A DNA stretch of 64,000 nt from Tanytarsus gracilentus (taxonomy: Eukaryota > Arthropoda > Insecta > Diptera > Chironomidae). Numbering within the stretch: position 1 is the stretch's first letter; the number at the start of each line of letters is the position of its first letter. The stretch is taken from the NCBI GenBank assembly GCA_038502055.1, contig JAXRKN010000045.1, forward strand, positions 10,219,501 through 10,283,500. Reading direction: 5' to 3'. The position numbers were made by a program, and so were the translations under genes. Shown here piece by piece: positions 1 to 14,700 of this stretch. Under the pieces are notes generated by a model. It did not search any database and had not been told where the DNA came from. It saw only the letters and a list, made by a program, of their open reading frames with translations.

Positions 1-3000
1 TGAGTCTCCAGACACTGAAGCGGTACACATCTAATCCGAAAGATAATTAGAAAGCTAAACCCTGTGTGAAAACAAGCCTTTTCGTCTCATCTCGGACATT
101 TTTATTGTTTTATTTGACCTCTCGTCTCTCAAAGCTGGATCAGACTGTTATTTTTACATCATATTTTTATTGTCACTCTTTTTTTTTGCCTGCGACTCGA
201 ATTTTTATGAATGGCATTTTTGGAAAAACCCAAATTAGGTGAGAATCGAAAATTCATGTCACATCGCTTTGGTCTATCTTCGTTTTGTTATCGAGTTGTA
301 TATTTTTGCACACAAACACACACGCGCACTGATAACGGAGTCTTATCGTGATATTGTTGTTTGAAAACTTTTCCATACTCTTTTCATTCATCGTAAAAAA
401 AGACATTTTTCAAGTGGGTATAAAATGTGGCGAACTTAACAGCTGATTAATTTTGAACTTTGAGAGGATTAAAATTTAAAAAGTTTTAATACGTTAAAAA
501 ATTATTTTTGAAATTTTTCTAAATTTTTTCAAATTCATTGAAAAAAATTTCAACTCTTTAAAAAAAATTCAACTCTTAAAAAGTTCACAATTTATTTCTT
601 GCTCTCATCAAATAAAGTCTCAAGGACTTTTCTTCTTCTTTTTTCTCACACACCAAAAAAAAACTCGCTCCATATGAATTTTCGCATATTTCATTTCAAG
701 AGAAAAAAGTTTATGCAACTCAGAACCTTATTTTACCCATTAAAATGTGTGAATGATCATCTGTTGGAATTAACAAGTCAATGATCCATGAAATCCTCTT
801 TTTCACTCCACTCGATTCTCAAAATTACAATTGAAAATTTCTTCTCTCGATAAACCACAAAAGCTTCCTCGCTCTAAGGCATAGCAAAGTGCAGGAGAGA
901 GAATGAGAAATTAATATTATTAACGGCACTCAATCAAAACTAATTTTCAAATTTTCGAGACAACAGCGCACATATAAACACACACACACACAAACACACA
1001 TGGCATGTACAATTTTTAATGGAAACATGAATCCCACTTGAGAAACATATGAAAAAGAAGGAGAGTAGAAAGGAGAAATGAGAAACAAGTTCATTGGAGT
1101 TGCCATAGCATGTCAGTGCCAGTCACCTGCTGCGTCCTCAATATGTAGAGTATCGGGTAACACATGGAAGGCAAAAAAAAATTAATTTTGGTGAAAGAGA
1201 GTGAGAAGGAGAGACAAGACAGTTTTTTGAGATTTTGCCCACACAGACGCACATTCGAACGATCCCTTACCAACACTAAGACACTCCATGTTGAAAGGAG
1301 ACGAGACACAGACTTAGTTGAGAACATTTTTCGGTTACTCAATGTTGATTTCGAATTTCTAGATCATGTTGATCATCATCTTTCACACATATGCACAAAT
1401 GTGCTCCAGCATTAATTTTTTTTATGATGATGAGAACGAAAATTCTCATAAGGCTTCCATAGATTCCTTTTCAAGAGTGCGAGAACATATGGTTTGATGT
1501 AGATAGCTTCACAAATACATTCGCATGAACAATAAAAGGATGATGAGATTTTTTTAATACACTCGATATCGATATCATGGGAACTTTTTATATTTTTTGG
1601 TAGTGCTGCTGAAATTCTATGCGCCCACTTTATTGTATGGTCATCATCATCAATAATTAATTTGATGTGGTTCATTGAAAATCGCTAACTTGAAAAGTTT
1701 TATGTGTGAGATATTAAGAAAATTATTGAAATGATTAAAAATTTAGTTAAAGTAGTAAATATTTATTTTAAAAATAAAATAAAGATAAATTGAATATATA
1801 AGAGATGAGTATAAGGTGAAAAAAGTGAAGTATATAAGAATTTATATAAAATTACATAAACAAAAATTTTCATTTTATTTAAATTTAAAAATTAATTATC
1901 TCAGTAAAATTGAATTTATTAATTTTTTTGCTTATATACTTTAATATAAACCTTCTTTATATACCTCAATAAATCACAAAAATAATTTCATCTTGTTTTA
2001 AAATCTTAACGACCAAAAAAATTTCATTTCGGATTACTTTCAACATTTTTCTCATATTTACAAAGTATCGCAGTAAATATCGTAGATTTAAGAGCGGCTA
2101 GACATCTCACCATGCATGTTGCATATAAATTAATTCAAAAAATTCTTTATTAACATGAAAAATGCGCGACATCATTCACCCACATGGCGATGATTAAATT
2201 GCAAAGTCACTCATTAATTCCAGACGACACAAATTTAAGCTCGATCGATAATTTACGACTTTAGCGTCCGAAATTTCAGCTTTGAACTTGAAAAGAGTCG
2301 CGGAGAAAAAAAATAAATCAACTGCAACGACGACGATGATGTAAAAAAATCTTTTAATAAATGTGTCATGTGAAATTTAAATTCATCTAAATTGCCCTTT
2401 CGCATCACACTCGCAATCATCTGTGCACAGCACCCTCGATATGAGCTGCTCAATTTATTTCAATTCAATGTGCGATCTAACAATTTAATTTAGAAATTTT
2501 AAAATGAGATTTTTTATAACCTATCCTAAGGCGTGATGCACTCACGAAAGATGAGGAAAAATTTTTTTTGTGTATTTTTTGACTAAAATAAATAATAAAC
2601 ATGGCGAGAGCTAAAAATAAAGCCTGCATTGGTCTGTAAGTTGCGATGATTCATAAGTTTATCGCCTAAATCGAGTCAATTTCAAATTTCAATTGAATAA
2701 AATGCAAATTTATTTCGTTATTTTTCTAGAAACTCGAAAAAAAGAATTGAAGAATCTCAAAATCAACAATTTGTTTTCATTTTGTTTGCCTTCTTTTCAA
2801 TCTTCACGGTTGATTTTTATCTTTCATGTTTTTTTTGTGTTGTCTAAAAAAATCTCGCAGGTAAAATAAGAAAAATATTTTTATTAGAGAAAATCTCAAA
2901 CATGTGCGAGCGAGAGAGAGATTCGTCGGTTGTACCTGATCATTAATAGGAATTTGTTGAATGTCACATTATCGAGCATAATTTTGATTTGTCATATGAT

Positions 3001-5380
3001 CAAGGCGAGAAATTGAGGATTTTTGCTCATTTATGAGTTTGAACCCTTATTAAATTTTGAGAATGGGATAAAATTACACGATGAGAGGTTTTTTGTGAAG
3101 ATGAAGGATGAGGATGAAAGCTGGTGGTCCGATGGATTATAAAAAATTATTTTAACGATTTTTGTGTCAGAATTATGATAAAAAAATAGTAAAAAAATTA
3201 ATGATTAAATTTTCTATGATTGAGAACACTTTGGAAAGTGAAACGTTTCTCTTTGAAACTGAAAAAAGTATATTTTAAACTAAGTCAGTGCCTCCCTAAT
3301 TGTTGAAAATTAATCAATCAATTTTTAAAATTAAAATTTCAAACATAAACTTTAAAATTTATCTGACATCAAAATTTTTCCTCATATTCATTTAACGACT
3401 CGAAAATGTTTCACAATTATTTTCCCTAAAATTTCATAGCTGAAAAAAATTAAATTTCTTTACGAGCTCTCTCAAAATTAAAATTACTTTAACCGTAGCT
3501 AAGCAGCAATAAAATTTTAGAAAGAATAAAACTTTATGCAGCTCAACCCACAAAAAAATATATAAATACATACGATAATGCATTCATGCGAGTCTATGGG
3601 TTGTAAAAAGTCTGCAAAGAAGACGACGATGTGTGCCTTAAAAAGTCAATAAATGTCTTCTCTCGTATTCGGCCTTTTGACGTTGTCTACAATGATTTAC
3701 AACACCTCCACACAAGCACAACTTTCTGCACTCAGAAGAAGTGCAGACTTCGGATATGTGCAGGATGTGCTCGATCGAAAATCGTCATTGTCACCCAAAC
3801 AACGTCGACTCAAAAATGTTATTTTTCCCATCAAATGAAAAAAGTTGAGATTTTTTGTTGTGCGACTTGAAACACGATCCGTTTTCATCATGTATGGATG
3901 CACTATGCACATCTTTAAACATCACATCATAAAATTGTTCAAAGAAAACCAGACTGAGAAAAAATCCTTGAGAAAATAAAACAAAAGAAGAAGAAATATT
4001 TTTTTTAAGGATCTTCTCGTATGAGCGCGGCATTGTGCAACGGTCTTGTCGAAAAAGGCTTCTATGCAAGGCTTGCAAAGACAGTGTCGTGTTCTTAAAC
4101 TCCCTCAAATGAATTTTTCATGTATTTGTCGATACACTCGATAAGTGGCGTGGCACTTCAAAGCTCAAAATCTTCGATCTAATGCGAGCAAAATTTTCAA
4201 ACATGTGTTAACAAAAAAAGATTCAGAAAATGATAAATTTTTCTCTCTCTTCGGCCACTCGAAAGTCAATTAATATATTTTTTTTGCTTTGTGTGTATCG
4301 AGGAGGATTTTTTTCGTGTGAAAAAAATATTGCTGCAGATAATTAATTGAGTTTGGTTTTCTGTTGAACGGCATATGGCATTTGATGTGCTTTTGTTTTG
4401 CAGTGTCAATCGAAAAGTTTTGAAGGTCATTGAATTTGGGGAGAAAAAATTTGTTAAAGTACATAAAAAAGTGCTTGGACATAAGTTTGCAAATTATTTA
4501 AATGGTAAATAGGTTTATATACTTGTATATAATGGTTATATACTAGTATATAATAGTTATATATTTTATAAACTTTTTTCATGTATATAATGGTTATATA
4601 ACAGTATTTAATGGTTATATACTGGCATATAATAATTACGTACCGGTATATAATAGTTATATACTAATATATTATATAAAAATAATAATGTATACAAGAT
4701 AAAAAAAATATATACCAAAAAGTATATAAAATATTTTAGCTCATTGAGTAAATGCACTTAAAATTTTATAAAAAATTGAAATTCAATTTTAAAGAAAAAA
4801 AACTCAAAATCCATCAAGAAAATTGCTGACCCTCTTGTTAATGCCTCCGTATTGTTTTGATGTAAACAAAGATTTTATTTTTATTGGTGAGCCCCGAAAA
4901 TGAGTGGCAATAAAGAGTGGAGACAGAAGTCTTACAAGACACAATAAAAGTGCTTAAGAGCCTTCTCAATATTTACTAAAACATTTCTCTTTTTTACAAG
5001 ATGTCGTAAAAAATAACTGTTGAAATGTGCGTGCTATAAAGAAAGCAATTTTTTGTTTCCTGTTCGATCGTTTAGATCCTTTAAGGATTTCATGGAGTCG
5101 ATGATTGTGGAAATTTCGTTGAGATTAAATTTTTTATCTTTTTAATATTTTCATAATCCAGTTGTGTAATGTTTAAAAATTTATCATCATTCTGCGTAAT
5201 TTTTCATTATTCTACGTCGTTTGTTTTTTTATCAACATGTATGACACACCTCGAGACACTCGAAAATTACCCAGAAAAAAAGTTCCATTATCGAAATTGC
5301 ACAAATTGTTTATAAAATAAGTCGACAGCATTTTTATTTACGACACGTTTTTCTAACAAATATTTTTCTTCTCATTTCAG
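1..5380 (+). other. Upstream non-coding region of pnt; possible 5'UTR exon at its left edge
   Basis: No convincing coding sequence is visible on either strand. A strong donor-like AG|GTGAGA sits at 238/239, and the next good acceptor (TTTCTTCTCATTTCAG, ending 5380) opens the exon with the distal pnt start. The first 238 bases may therefore be the end of a 5'UTR exon and 239-5380 its intron. This is inference from splice signals only. The rest is AT-rich sequence with short CA runs (about 976-996) and one AT minisatellite, listed separately. Confidence 0.3.
4505..4680. repeat. AT-rich minisatellite of about 21-bp units
   Basis: Variants of a roughly 21-nt unit based on TATATAATGGTTATATACTAG recur imperfectly about seven times. 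Point changes (AATGG/AATAG, ACTAG/ACCGG) and one AT-rich interruption near 4560-4580 break the regularity. The array could form cruciforms because each unit is rich in TATATA. It lies in probable intronic or 5' flanking DNA of pnt. Confidence 0.75.
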
Positions 5381-5492
5381 ATCTCCTTCATTTATAGTTG
5401 AACTCGAAATTGTGATAGAAACTGACTCGATGTCAAAAAGAAATCTGTGAAAAAAAGACGAACAATTTTAATTTTAAATATTTTACATTGTC

Positions 5493-5726
5493 ATGGAATT
5501 GGAAACCTATGAAGCAAATTTAGCGGACATTGCGCTCCAGGAACAGACATTTTATGATACAAAGCCAACACAATTTGAATTGGAACTTGCAATGGCAAGT
5601 CAACTGGCATCGCAAAACTGCCAAAATGGACCTTTCGTCATTCCGACCGCCTTTCCTATCGCTCCGATCAGCAACAGTGGCAAGGGAAAGAAGAAGAAAT
5701 CGGTCAAATTCTTAACTTACGTACAG
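5493..5726 (+). CDS. pnt: pnt coding exon 1 of the distal (P2-like) isoform
   Basis: The exon opens at the acceptor ending 5380, has about 112 nt of 5'UTR, then an ATG at 5493 starting MELETYEANLADIALQEQ. It encodes 78 residues and ends in phase 0 at CAG|GTGAGC (5726/5727). A basic patch (GKGKKKKSVKF) near the end could be a nuclear localisation signal. The exon has no recognisable domain of its own. It is assigned to pnt because its phase joins cleanly to the exon at 12760 and no other gene on this strand could use it. Junction and start are inferred. Confidence 0.75.
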
Positions 5727-8700
5727 GTGAGCTCAGATGTGTGATTTTATTGACTTCACAGCAGAAAAATAAATTCATTCCACATTCTTTACATTTTAAA
5801 ATTCAATTTTACAAAAAGGAGAAAAAGAAAAGAAGAAAAATTTGTTTTATATTCAACTCTCGCTCTCTTCACTTGTTACTTTTGCCTCAAGAATTGTTTT
5901 CTTCTTCTTACTCTTAATTAGAAATGCATTAAAAGTATGATGTAAGGGTAAGAATGTGAAAGGTCTTCATCCAAATCCATGCATGGTGTTTGAAATTTTT
6001 GTAACGGATTTTTGATTTTTGAATTTTTTTAATTCTTTCAGAATAAATTACATTTTTAATTAAATTCTTTCTGAATATTTTAATATTTTTTACATTCATC
6101 AGAGTTGAAAATAAATTATTTTAAAAATTCATTCCACAAAAATTTAAATTCATATAGTCCGTTAGAATTATTCAAAAAAAAATCTCAATCACATTCAAAC
6201 TCCGACATTAAAATTCACTCCATCATTGATTTATAGTCAGAATTTGTTCGTCTAAAAAATTAATTTTTTATTGCCGCAAAAGACAATAAGAAATTCTTAA
6301 GGCACACAACGCAACACAGCATTAATATTTATTCTTCGAAACGCGCGTTTCCTTTCGTTTTTCAAAAAAAAATTAAATTAAATTTAAATAAATTCTCTTT
6401 TTATGTCTTATAAGGCACACACACACGAAATGCGAAATCAAAATGACAAAATAAATAACTCAGGATTGAAAGTGATTTGACAATGAATGAAAAGGGCTGT
6501 GATTAATACGTGAAATGAGTCGAATGTCACACAATTTAAAGCGAGGTTCTTAGAAATGCATGTGGAGTAGCTGGCAAGGGTGTCAAGTTCTCACGAATTA
6601 ATGTGTTTAAAATTTTCATATGAATGTCTTTTTTCTTTTTTTTTGGACGCCTTTCACATCATCATCGTCCATCTCATCTCACGCACACACACACACACAC
6701 ACAGCATAAAAAATAATGAATTGAAATTTTATGAATCAGAGAATTTGTTTTTCGGGCTGTCGACGAAGATAGCGAGTGAGAAACAAATTCGAATTTCAAT
6801 GATGTTGTTTTATCAAGCTTTTCATTCTTCTTCTTCTGTTCTCTCTCTCTCACTCCCTGAACGAATACTAAACATCTCAATATCTTAACTTTGACGATAT
6901 ATATTCCTTCAAAAAACGATGTCATTATTATTTAAATTAAATGCTCTCACATTCAGTAATCGTGTTCTGTGATTTTGGAAGTTGACATGAAAGAAACGGT
7001 TGAATTTTATTATCGACTGTTACCAATGGATTATTTTTTGGAGAGGATGATGAGATGTGAAAATTTGTTCTTGTGAGGGATTAAATTTTTTATAATATTT
7101 AAATTCACAAAATTTTTAGAATTATTTTTATTAATGTGCAAAATATTGCAGATTTTTTTGTCAAAATTGAAAAATAATTTGATGGAATTTTTTGAAGGTT
7201 CGAGTCCTAAAATTAAAGTTCAATATAAGAAATAAAATTTGAAGTAATTTATTGAAGGTTCTAATCCTAAAATTAAAGTTCAATATAATTTATTAACTAG
7301 AAAATTATTAAATAAAAAACTGATTAAAAATCGCAAATCATTTCACAATTGAAGCTTTCACCTAAATAATTATCAATCGCTCATAGAAATCTGTAAATAA
7401 AATTGTAGACCGCACTTAACAACTGTGTTAAGTAAATATGAACAATCTTTTCCCTCACAACTTTTTATACATTTTATAATTCATTGATAAGCTTGAATAA
7501 TTTTTCTAAAGTAGTCTCGATGTCTGAATCATTCGAGCACATGTGCATTGCACTTTGGACTCGAGTATATAATTTAAATTGTTTATAACAGTCAGAAAAA
7601 AGTCAATGATTTTTTAATCTATTGCAAAACATATGCGCGACATTAATGGAGGAACAAAATAATTTTGCGAGTTTATGAAATTCATAAATCAATTAAGACT
7701 TAAGAGGATTTTAGAGGATGGAAAAAATTCTCGGTGGATTAAGAAAATATTTTAAAAATTATGAAATTATTTTTTCAAGCGATGACTCGCGAGAGTTCAA
7801 AAACTCCTCAAAGTCTAGAACAACAAAACACATTTTTTTATCAAACAAGCAATGGTCGTTCATGTATACGATCCATAATAATTTCTCTTATCAATAACAC
7901 AAGTGACTAACATCGCTCATTATAACAAATTATAAACGCTCACATCTTTATATTTTTTTTTTCGGTATATCTGTAGCTGAAAATTTCAAGTGCGCGAGAC
8001 GAATTGTAGAGAAAAAAATACATTTGCGTTGTAGATAAAAAACAGATGAGAAAGAAATTTTTGTCGCCTTATATTTCGAGAACAAAAAAAGCACTTGACG
8101 ACTGATGGACTTGGTTTGCTTTGAATGTCGTTCTAGAAGAAGAAGAAGAAGAAGAAAAGTTATTAACTGAAATATTTTTACACGTGCGATTGAAAATAAG
8201 TCCAAGCTATATTTTTTACTAGAGTGGTCGTAAAAAGATTATCGAGTCCTTTCGATAACGATTCAAGGTGATTTCATGTGATTTTTATTGGATGTTTTTT
8301 TTGCTAACATTCAAGGATTTTAATTTTTTTGCTCATTATTTTAAAAAAGTTTAATGACTCAAATTTGATAAAAATTATCAATTATAAATTTTGTGATATT
8401 TACAATCCTTATAAATTCACATTTAATCTAGTTTTTTCAAGTATGGAGAGTTAAAACCATAAAAAGTTATTTAACTCACTTGAAAGTGTTATCTTGGTCC
8501 ATTTAATGCTTTTGAGGTTGAAATTAATTAATAACAAAAAAAAATGTAGGAAAAACTGGACAAAACTTGTTAACAATTTTAGGATTCGAACCTTCATTTA
8601 ATTTTATCAAAGTATTTTTCATAGTATCAACCGACGTGTCGGTGTACCTCTTGAGCTATTGAGACGTATCAGAGATTTTTGCAAATTGCCAATTTGAGTT

Positions 8701-11700
8701 CACAATTTGCTTTGCATTCGAACCGCTTTGGATCGGATACAAGTCAGTCCAAGTAAAAGACCCTTAAATGAATAAGAATTTCAAGAATAAAACAAAAAAA
8801 GCAAATCTAAAACCAGGAATCGAACCGAGTATCAATCGACACGATTACAATATTTTTCAATCGAATTTATTTTTTCAAACTTAATTATTTAATTATAAAA
8901 ATTGTGAAAAAATCCTTAAATGTATTGAAATTAATTTTTCTCTAAAATTTCCATTGTACATGACTCAACAGGAAGCGGTCATTGAAAAATTGGCCGGAAG
9001 ATGGGAGATACCCGAGACGTGATGTGATTATCCTCCCGAAAAAAAAATTACTCAAAAAATATCGAATATTGCGGTTTAATGCAGTCGAGGATGAAAATTA
9101 TATTTTTTTGGCGAAATAAAAGTTTGAAAAAACTTGGAGTGGAAACTTGAAAATATTAAAAAATGCAATTTAATTTTTTAAAATCGTTTAAAAATTAAAA
9201 AATTTATTTTCAAATAGAAATTTCAAAAAATAATTTTTAAAAAGTTTCCTTCGCTGTTAAATTTTTTATTTTACCAAACAATAATCGTAATCTCAATTTT
9301 GTTGAACAAGCAAGTCATTAAAATGCATTTAAGAGCCTAATGTGTGAAATGCAGCGAATTTCTTGCAAAAAAATTTACGAGCGTTCCTTGACATAAATTT
9401 CGCATTCACAATGTCTGGACGACACATGTCGAATTTTCTACGTGAGAAAATTTTCACGTTTTTCTTCTTGAAATTGATTTTGATCACAAAACGTGCTTGC
9501 TGCAATTTAGTACGAATTCTCTTAAAATTTTAAGGCCAACAATAAAAACTTTTTATACATTTTTGATAACATTCTGATGATGTAGCGTGTGAAGTGTGGA
9601 GGTTGATAAGATAAAAATGTTGATTTATTTTGTGGCGATTTAATGACCGAAAATGTTTTCTTATTCGGAGTAAAAAAAGTGCGATAACAAAAAACACAAA
9701 AGCGAGTGATAACAGCGAAACTTAACAATTTTCCAAGAAAAGAGAATTTGATAAAAAAAAGAACTCTGGAAGTTTCAAAGTACCACGAAATGTTTAACCG
9801 CGCTGCGTAAAAAAATCATCAATGAAGTCAAGAAATTTTTTATGAATGAACGCGATAGAGTAAAGATGATAAAAACTCGACAAGGGAAATTTCCGGTTTT
9901 GGTTATCGCAATTTTTATCATTTTATTCCTTTCTCACTCAATCGCGAAGGGTCTTTAATTGATTTTGCACTAACAACGGACGGAAATTGGATAATAATAA
10001 AAAAAAGTTGATTTTAATTGTTGAAGACCTTCGAGAATGATTATTTAAAGACAACTTTTATGTAGAGTTTATTATTTAATTAAAATAATCAACGTCTTTT
10101 TAATTCAAAATTTAAAAACACGTTAAAATTAATTTCTTTATCTACATTTTATTTTAATCCATTCAGATTTATTGTCACAACAAAATCATTCACTTTGTTG
10201 ATGCTCTCGTTCTTTTGTTCCACGAGAAGATTTCCGCATAATTTTTAGATTTTTCCTTCTTTGGCTTCTCGTCCGATGAAACGAACCATTTCCATCCATT
10301 TTTTTCGCAATGAGCGATTGCATCCGCTTTTGAGCTGAAGTTGACAACAAGGTTAGACAGAGGATCGCCGGATGATGACCAACCCATTAGAGGATTTTCC
10401 CAACGTTCTCGAGTGTCGAACTCAATTTGCCAGCGATTGGTGTTTGCGGTGCCGCTCTGCATTGCATTTTTTGATGGAATGAAAATTCGAACTCGACGTG
10501 ATTTAACTTGTTCATCGGGCACGCCATTGATGGGCGCGAGATTTGTCTGGAAATTTAAGAAATTAATTTTATTTCAAATTTAAACAATTCGAAAATCACT
10601 TCTTTGGGCAACGAAACCAAACTCGTTAATTTTTCTCTCTCCTTCTCAACTTTGTCGTCTAAAATCTTTGAATTTTCCACAATTGGAGCTTCATTGTGAC
10701 GCAGAGGATCGCTCGAGTAATTAACGAAAGGAAATTTCAAAATTGAATTTTGACAAATTCTTCGAGCGATCGAAAACATTTTCAAAACTTCAATTGTTTA
10801 CTGCAATCATAAATCTTTCATCAGATTTTTTCAACCCCTCGAATCATCTTTGTCAGTCATCAACAAAGCGACATTTTTCAAGATGCACACTGATCATTAA
10901 TGCAGTGAAGAAATTTTTTAAAACACAACAGAAAAATTTTGCATTTTGTCTTTCAATGCGTGCAGAAATGGCTGGATTAAAAACAAGTCACAGATGCACT
11001 AAAGGAGCGAATGCATGCGCGACAATTAATTTTAAATGGCATTTATGAGGGGATTTAAAACATGTGTGTTGTGTGGGCAAGGGATGGAAAATTTTAAAAA
11101 TATTTTTTTAAATATTAATTGACCGTTAAAATTAAAAGTTTGAAATTAATGAAGAAATTTTAAATAATTTTATCATTTTCCAACCCTTTGAATGTTTTGC
11201 ACGCATGTCAGGCTCGAGATGATCCAGTTTTCCTTTTATGTTATGCAAAATTAATGAAATTCTCTCCCCTCAAAAAATTGTTTGTAAAAATAACTTTAAA
11301 ATGTAAATTAGAAACTCATTCATGGAACAACTCGTTGGGATTTTTTACATCTCGACCTTGTTTGAAAAACTCTCTGACGTGCTACAAGCTCTCATTTATT
11401 TGCACATTTTGCCTATTTCATGCCTCATTTACGTCCATCTTCACTCTCCTAGAATTCTCAGATTATTCAAAGTTTTTTGTTTCTCGCACTAAAGCGCCGA
11501 TATTTGTCAACCACAAACAAATATCATTTTATTTTTGACAAGTAATTACGAGTATGAAAATGCCATATAATTTGTATTCATTATCGTCGCAGCATTTCAC
11601 TTCGTTAATCTCACTCGAGATGAGAGAAATTAAAAAATGTTTGTTTGTTTTTACTCCATCAAAAGATGAGCCAATAAATATTGTGACAATTTCATTCCGC

Positions 11701-14700
11701 AAATTCCCGAATGCAACACGAGAATTTACTTCATGTTCACTTCTGCAACCAGATGATGATTTTTCATCAAGTTGTCTTTCAGCCGGTGAAAGAGAGATGT
11801 TGCAAAACTGTTTATTAATAATAATCGTGCAAGTCTTTCTTCTTGGCACTCGCATGCATGATGAAAAGGCAAAAGCGAAAATTTTCATTAAAAAATATAT
11901 AATTTTGGAGACACTTTTACGGCACTAATGAATGGCTTAATAATTTTACAAACGATCGTTGATGTGGAGAAAATGGTTGTAAAATTTATTAATGAGATGG
12001 CTGAAAAAAATCAAAGGATGTTTTTGTCAGTAGAGATTTTATTTTTTAAAGTGAAAATTAAATTTTTTAAATCGACTTTGAATCATTTGAGTCTCGATCG
12101 ACTGACATTTAACTATCAAAACCCCTCTATTATGACATTCTGTTAAAACCTCTCTATAAGAAAAATATTTAAAAAATTCAAACCTTTTATTGTCTCCCCT
12201 AAAAAAATTGAAAATATTTTTAATTTCGCCCATGGTTGATCACACTGTGAAATTAAAATGAAATCGTCATACACAGATGCACCTCGCGGTGGTCGATGGC
12301 ATCAAAAAATGTCTTTATCGAGTATCGCGTTACACTTTTTAAAAAGATTGCTAATTAAAAAAAATCTTTTTTGGTGGCACATCTGGGTGTTCAGTGATGT
12401 GATGATGGTACGAGTCTAAAGGGTGTAATTTATCATAAATTCGCCTGTAAACTTCCTGCTGGTTCCAGTGTTGAGTTTGGTTCCGATTCGCATGAAAGAG
12501 GACCCCATGCAAAGTTATTTTGTCATGTGCCCGAAATTCACTTTTTTCCTACCTGCTAATTTCATGTTTTGAAGGTAATTAGTTTTATTGCATTCTATGC
12601 CTTCACCCTCACCGATTTCTGCTTACCAACAATACTTTTCAGTGGAAAGTCAAGTGACATGAATGTGTGCGTGTTTTTGCTCTGCTGTGAAACATCCTCA
12701 ATTGCATTTTATGCAAAAAATAATTTCCTGTGCAATTGTTTTAATATTAATATTTTCAGGGTTATGATGGTCAACCAATGCTGCTGAAAGAAGAACCTGA
12801 AGATGGACCGAGAAGTATTCAAAAAGTGCCAAGTTTATCTGATCTCTCCAACGAAGAGTCCATGGGTGAGTACAGCTTAAAAATTATTAATAACTAAAAT
12901 ATTTCACTCGTCGAGTCTTTATAATGAAGATATCTAAAATCGCCCCGATTAATGACCCATAATTATGTTTATATATATCGCATCGTGATGGTCGAAAAAA
13001 ATGGACTAAGAAATCTTCATGAGAGAAATGCATTAATAGATCATTAATCGTTAATTATAGCTGCAACCATAGAAACATTTAAAATTTCATTACATATTTC
13101 TTAAAACGTAATCACATTTGATCGCATTAAACTGACAATGTATGTGTGGCTCGCGATTCAATGAAACGTGAAAGAGACAATCGAAAATGTTCTTAATCGA
13201 GCGAGTGAATAGAGCATAAAAGAGACGAAAGAGAAAAAAAATCGTTAATGACATGTTGGAGCTTGATATTTAATTGTTACATGAATGAAAAGGGCCTTGA
13301 GTGCGGTCAAGGGCTTCGAAAAACAAAAATTTGAGTCGATGCGTTTTTCGATGAAAGTTTTCAATTTTTTGATATGTAATTTAGCAATTTTTTATTGAAA
13401 TTGATGACAGGAAATTAAATTTTCGAAATTTAAAAACGTCACAAATTGAAAAACAATAGATTTATCATCCGATGATTCATATCAAAAATCGAGTCAAAGA
13501 TCAGTTAGAACTCAGAACTTTATTGCTAATCTCGCATCTCGCTCTGGCTGGGAATTGAAAATTAAAATGTACATTCATTTTGCCCCTTAAAAGTATGCAA
13601 CACGATCACACAATTAAAGTTTTCAACTCTTACCGATAGATGGCTCTTTGCAGAGTGAGGTAAATCTAGCAAAATTTAATTAATTTGAGTTGTATAAAAT
13701 TCATCGCATGAATTTTAAATTTCATAATTAAAATGATTTTTTTAAATTTTTAATTTTTTTAAGAACCAAAAATAATTTTTTTTATACCCACAAACTCAAA
13801 ATAAAGTTGGGTATTAAGGAACAAAAGACTTTGACATATCGCACGTATGAAGACACCCACAACATGGTCTAAAAAATTGATATTTGATCACCACTTGAAA
13901 ACTAAATTCGCTATTATGCTAATGAGGACTCGCTGCGAAAGCACACACACACATACTAGGTCGAGAGAGTGATATGAAAAATTTGCATTTGAATTGAAAT
14001 GAATTATTTATTCTAACGACATCCAATATCTCCACTTTGTCTAAGTCGCAAATTTAAGAGGCGAGCGAGAGAAAATTATGAATGAAAAAACTTCTTTCGT
14101 TACTTTCAAGTTGAATGGCGGACGATATCAATATTTTTATTGAGGCAGCGCTGTGTGAAGCAAGCAAAAACATGCCCAGCGTATATTGAGATGTCAGAGA
14201 TGTTTATCTCTCAATAATTTTGATTTAAAATTTCTCTTCTAAATTGGCTGCCACTGGGCTATACACAGATAGAGTCAATAAACTACGCCGAAATGTATTC
14301 AGTGAGATTTTAGATATGACGAAGGGACGGTTGATAAATTAGGTCACTTGAAATTTTTATTAAAATTTTTAAAGATTAATCAAGTTCCATAACTTCTCGA
14401 CAAGCCCTTGACTCATAATATTAATTCGAATAAGATGAAGATAAAAGTCCCTCTCATGTTCCTTTGGTATCTTTTTTGTGCTTTTAATGCACTTTTGCAA
14501 TTAATAATTCCACAGCCTGGTTAAAGTTCTCTCTCTTGTTTTTTTGCACCTGCCAAGTGGAACTATTAAGTGCCTGTTTGCCTCTCCTATGCGGGAGCGA
14601 GAGAGTCATGACGATGAAATTAAGAAATGGTACTTTGTAAGCTGGCAGCATGAATGGGGGATTTATTCTCGTTCACCTTCAATACGTACATAAATACACT

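Larger units (their letters stand above)
5727..10189. other. pnt intron 1, left part (non-coding, repeat-bearing)
   Basis: No gene is supported here. The interval holds a CA microsatellite (6681-6704), a 60-bp tandem duplication (7181-7288), a GAA run (8134-8157), a tRNA-SINE-like segment (8581-8670) with a partial relative (8815-8860), and a short inverted-repeat element (9136-9253). Open frames in it are short and of AT-biased composition, with no recognisable motif. Confidence 0.7.

Noticed and set aside
8581..8670. Functional tRNA gene
   Set aside because: A- and B-box words are present but stems do not pair into a cloverleaf; treated as SINE-like or pseudogene.
11529..11928. Overlapping open frames of about 120 codons on both strands
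   Set aside because: Mutually antisense, no motif, no splice or promoter support; expected by chance in this composition.
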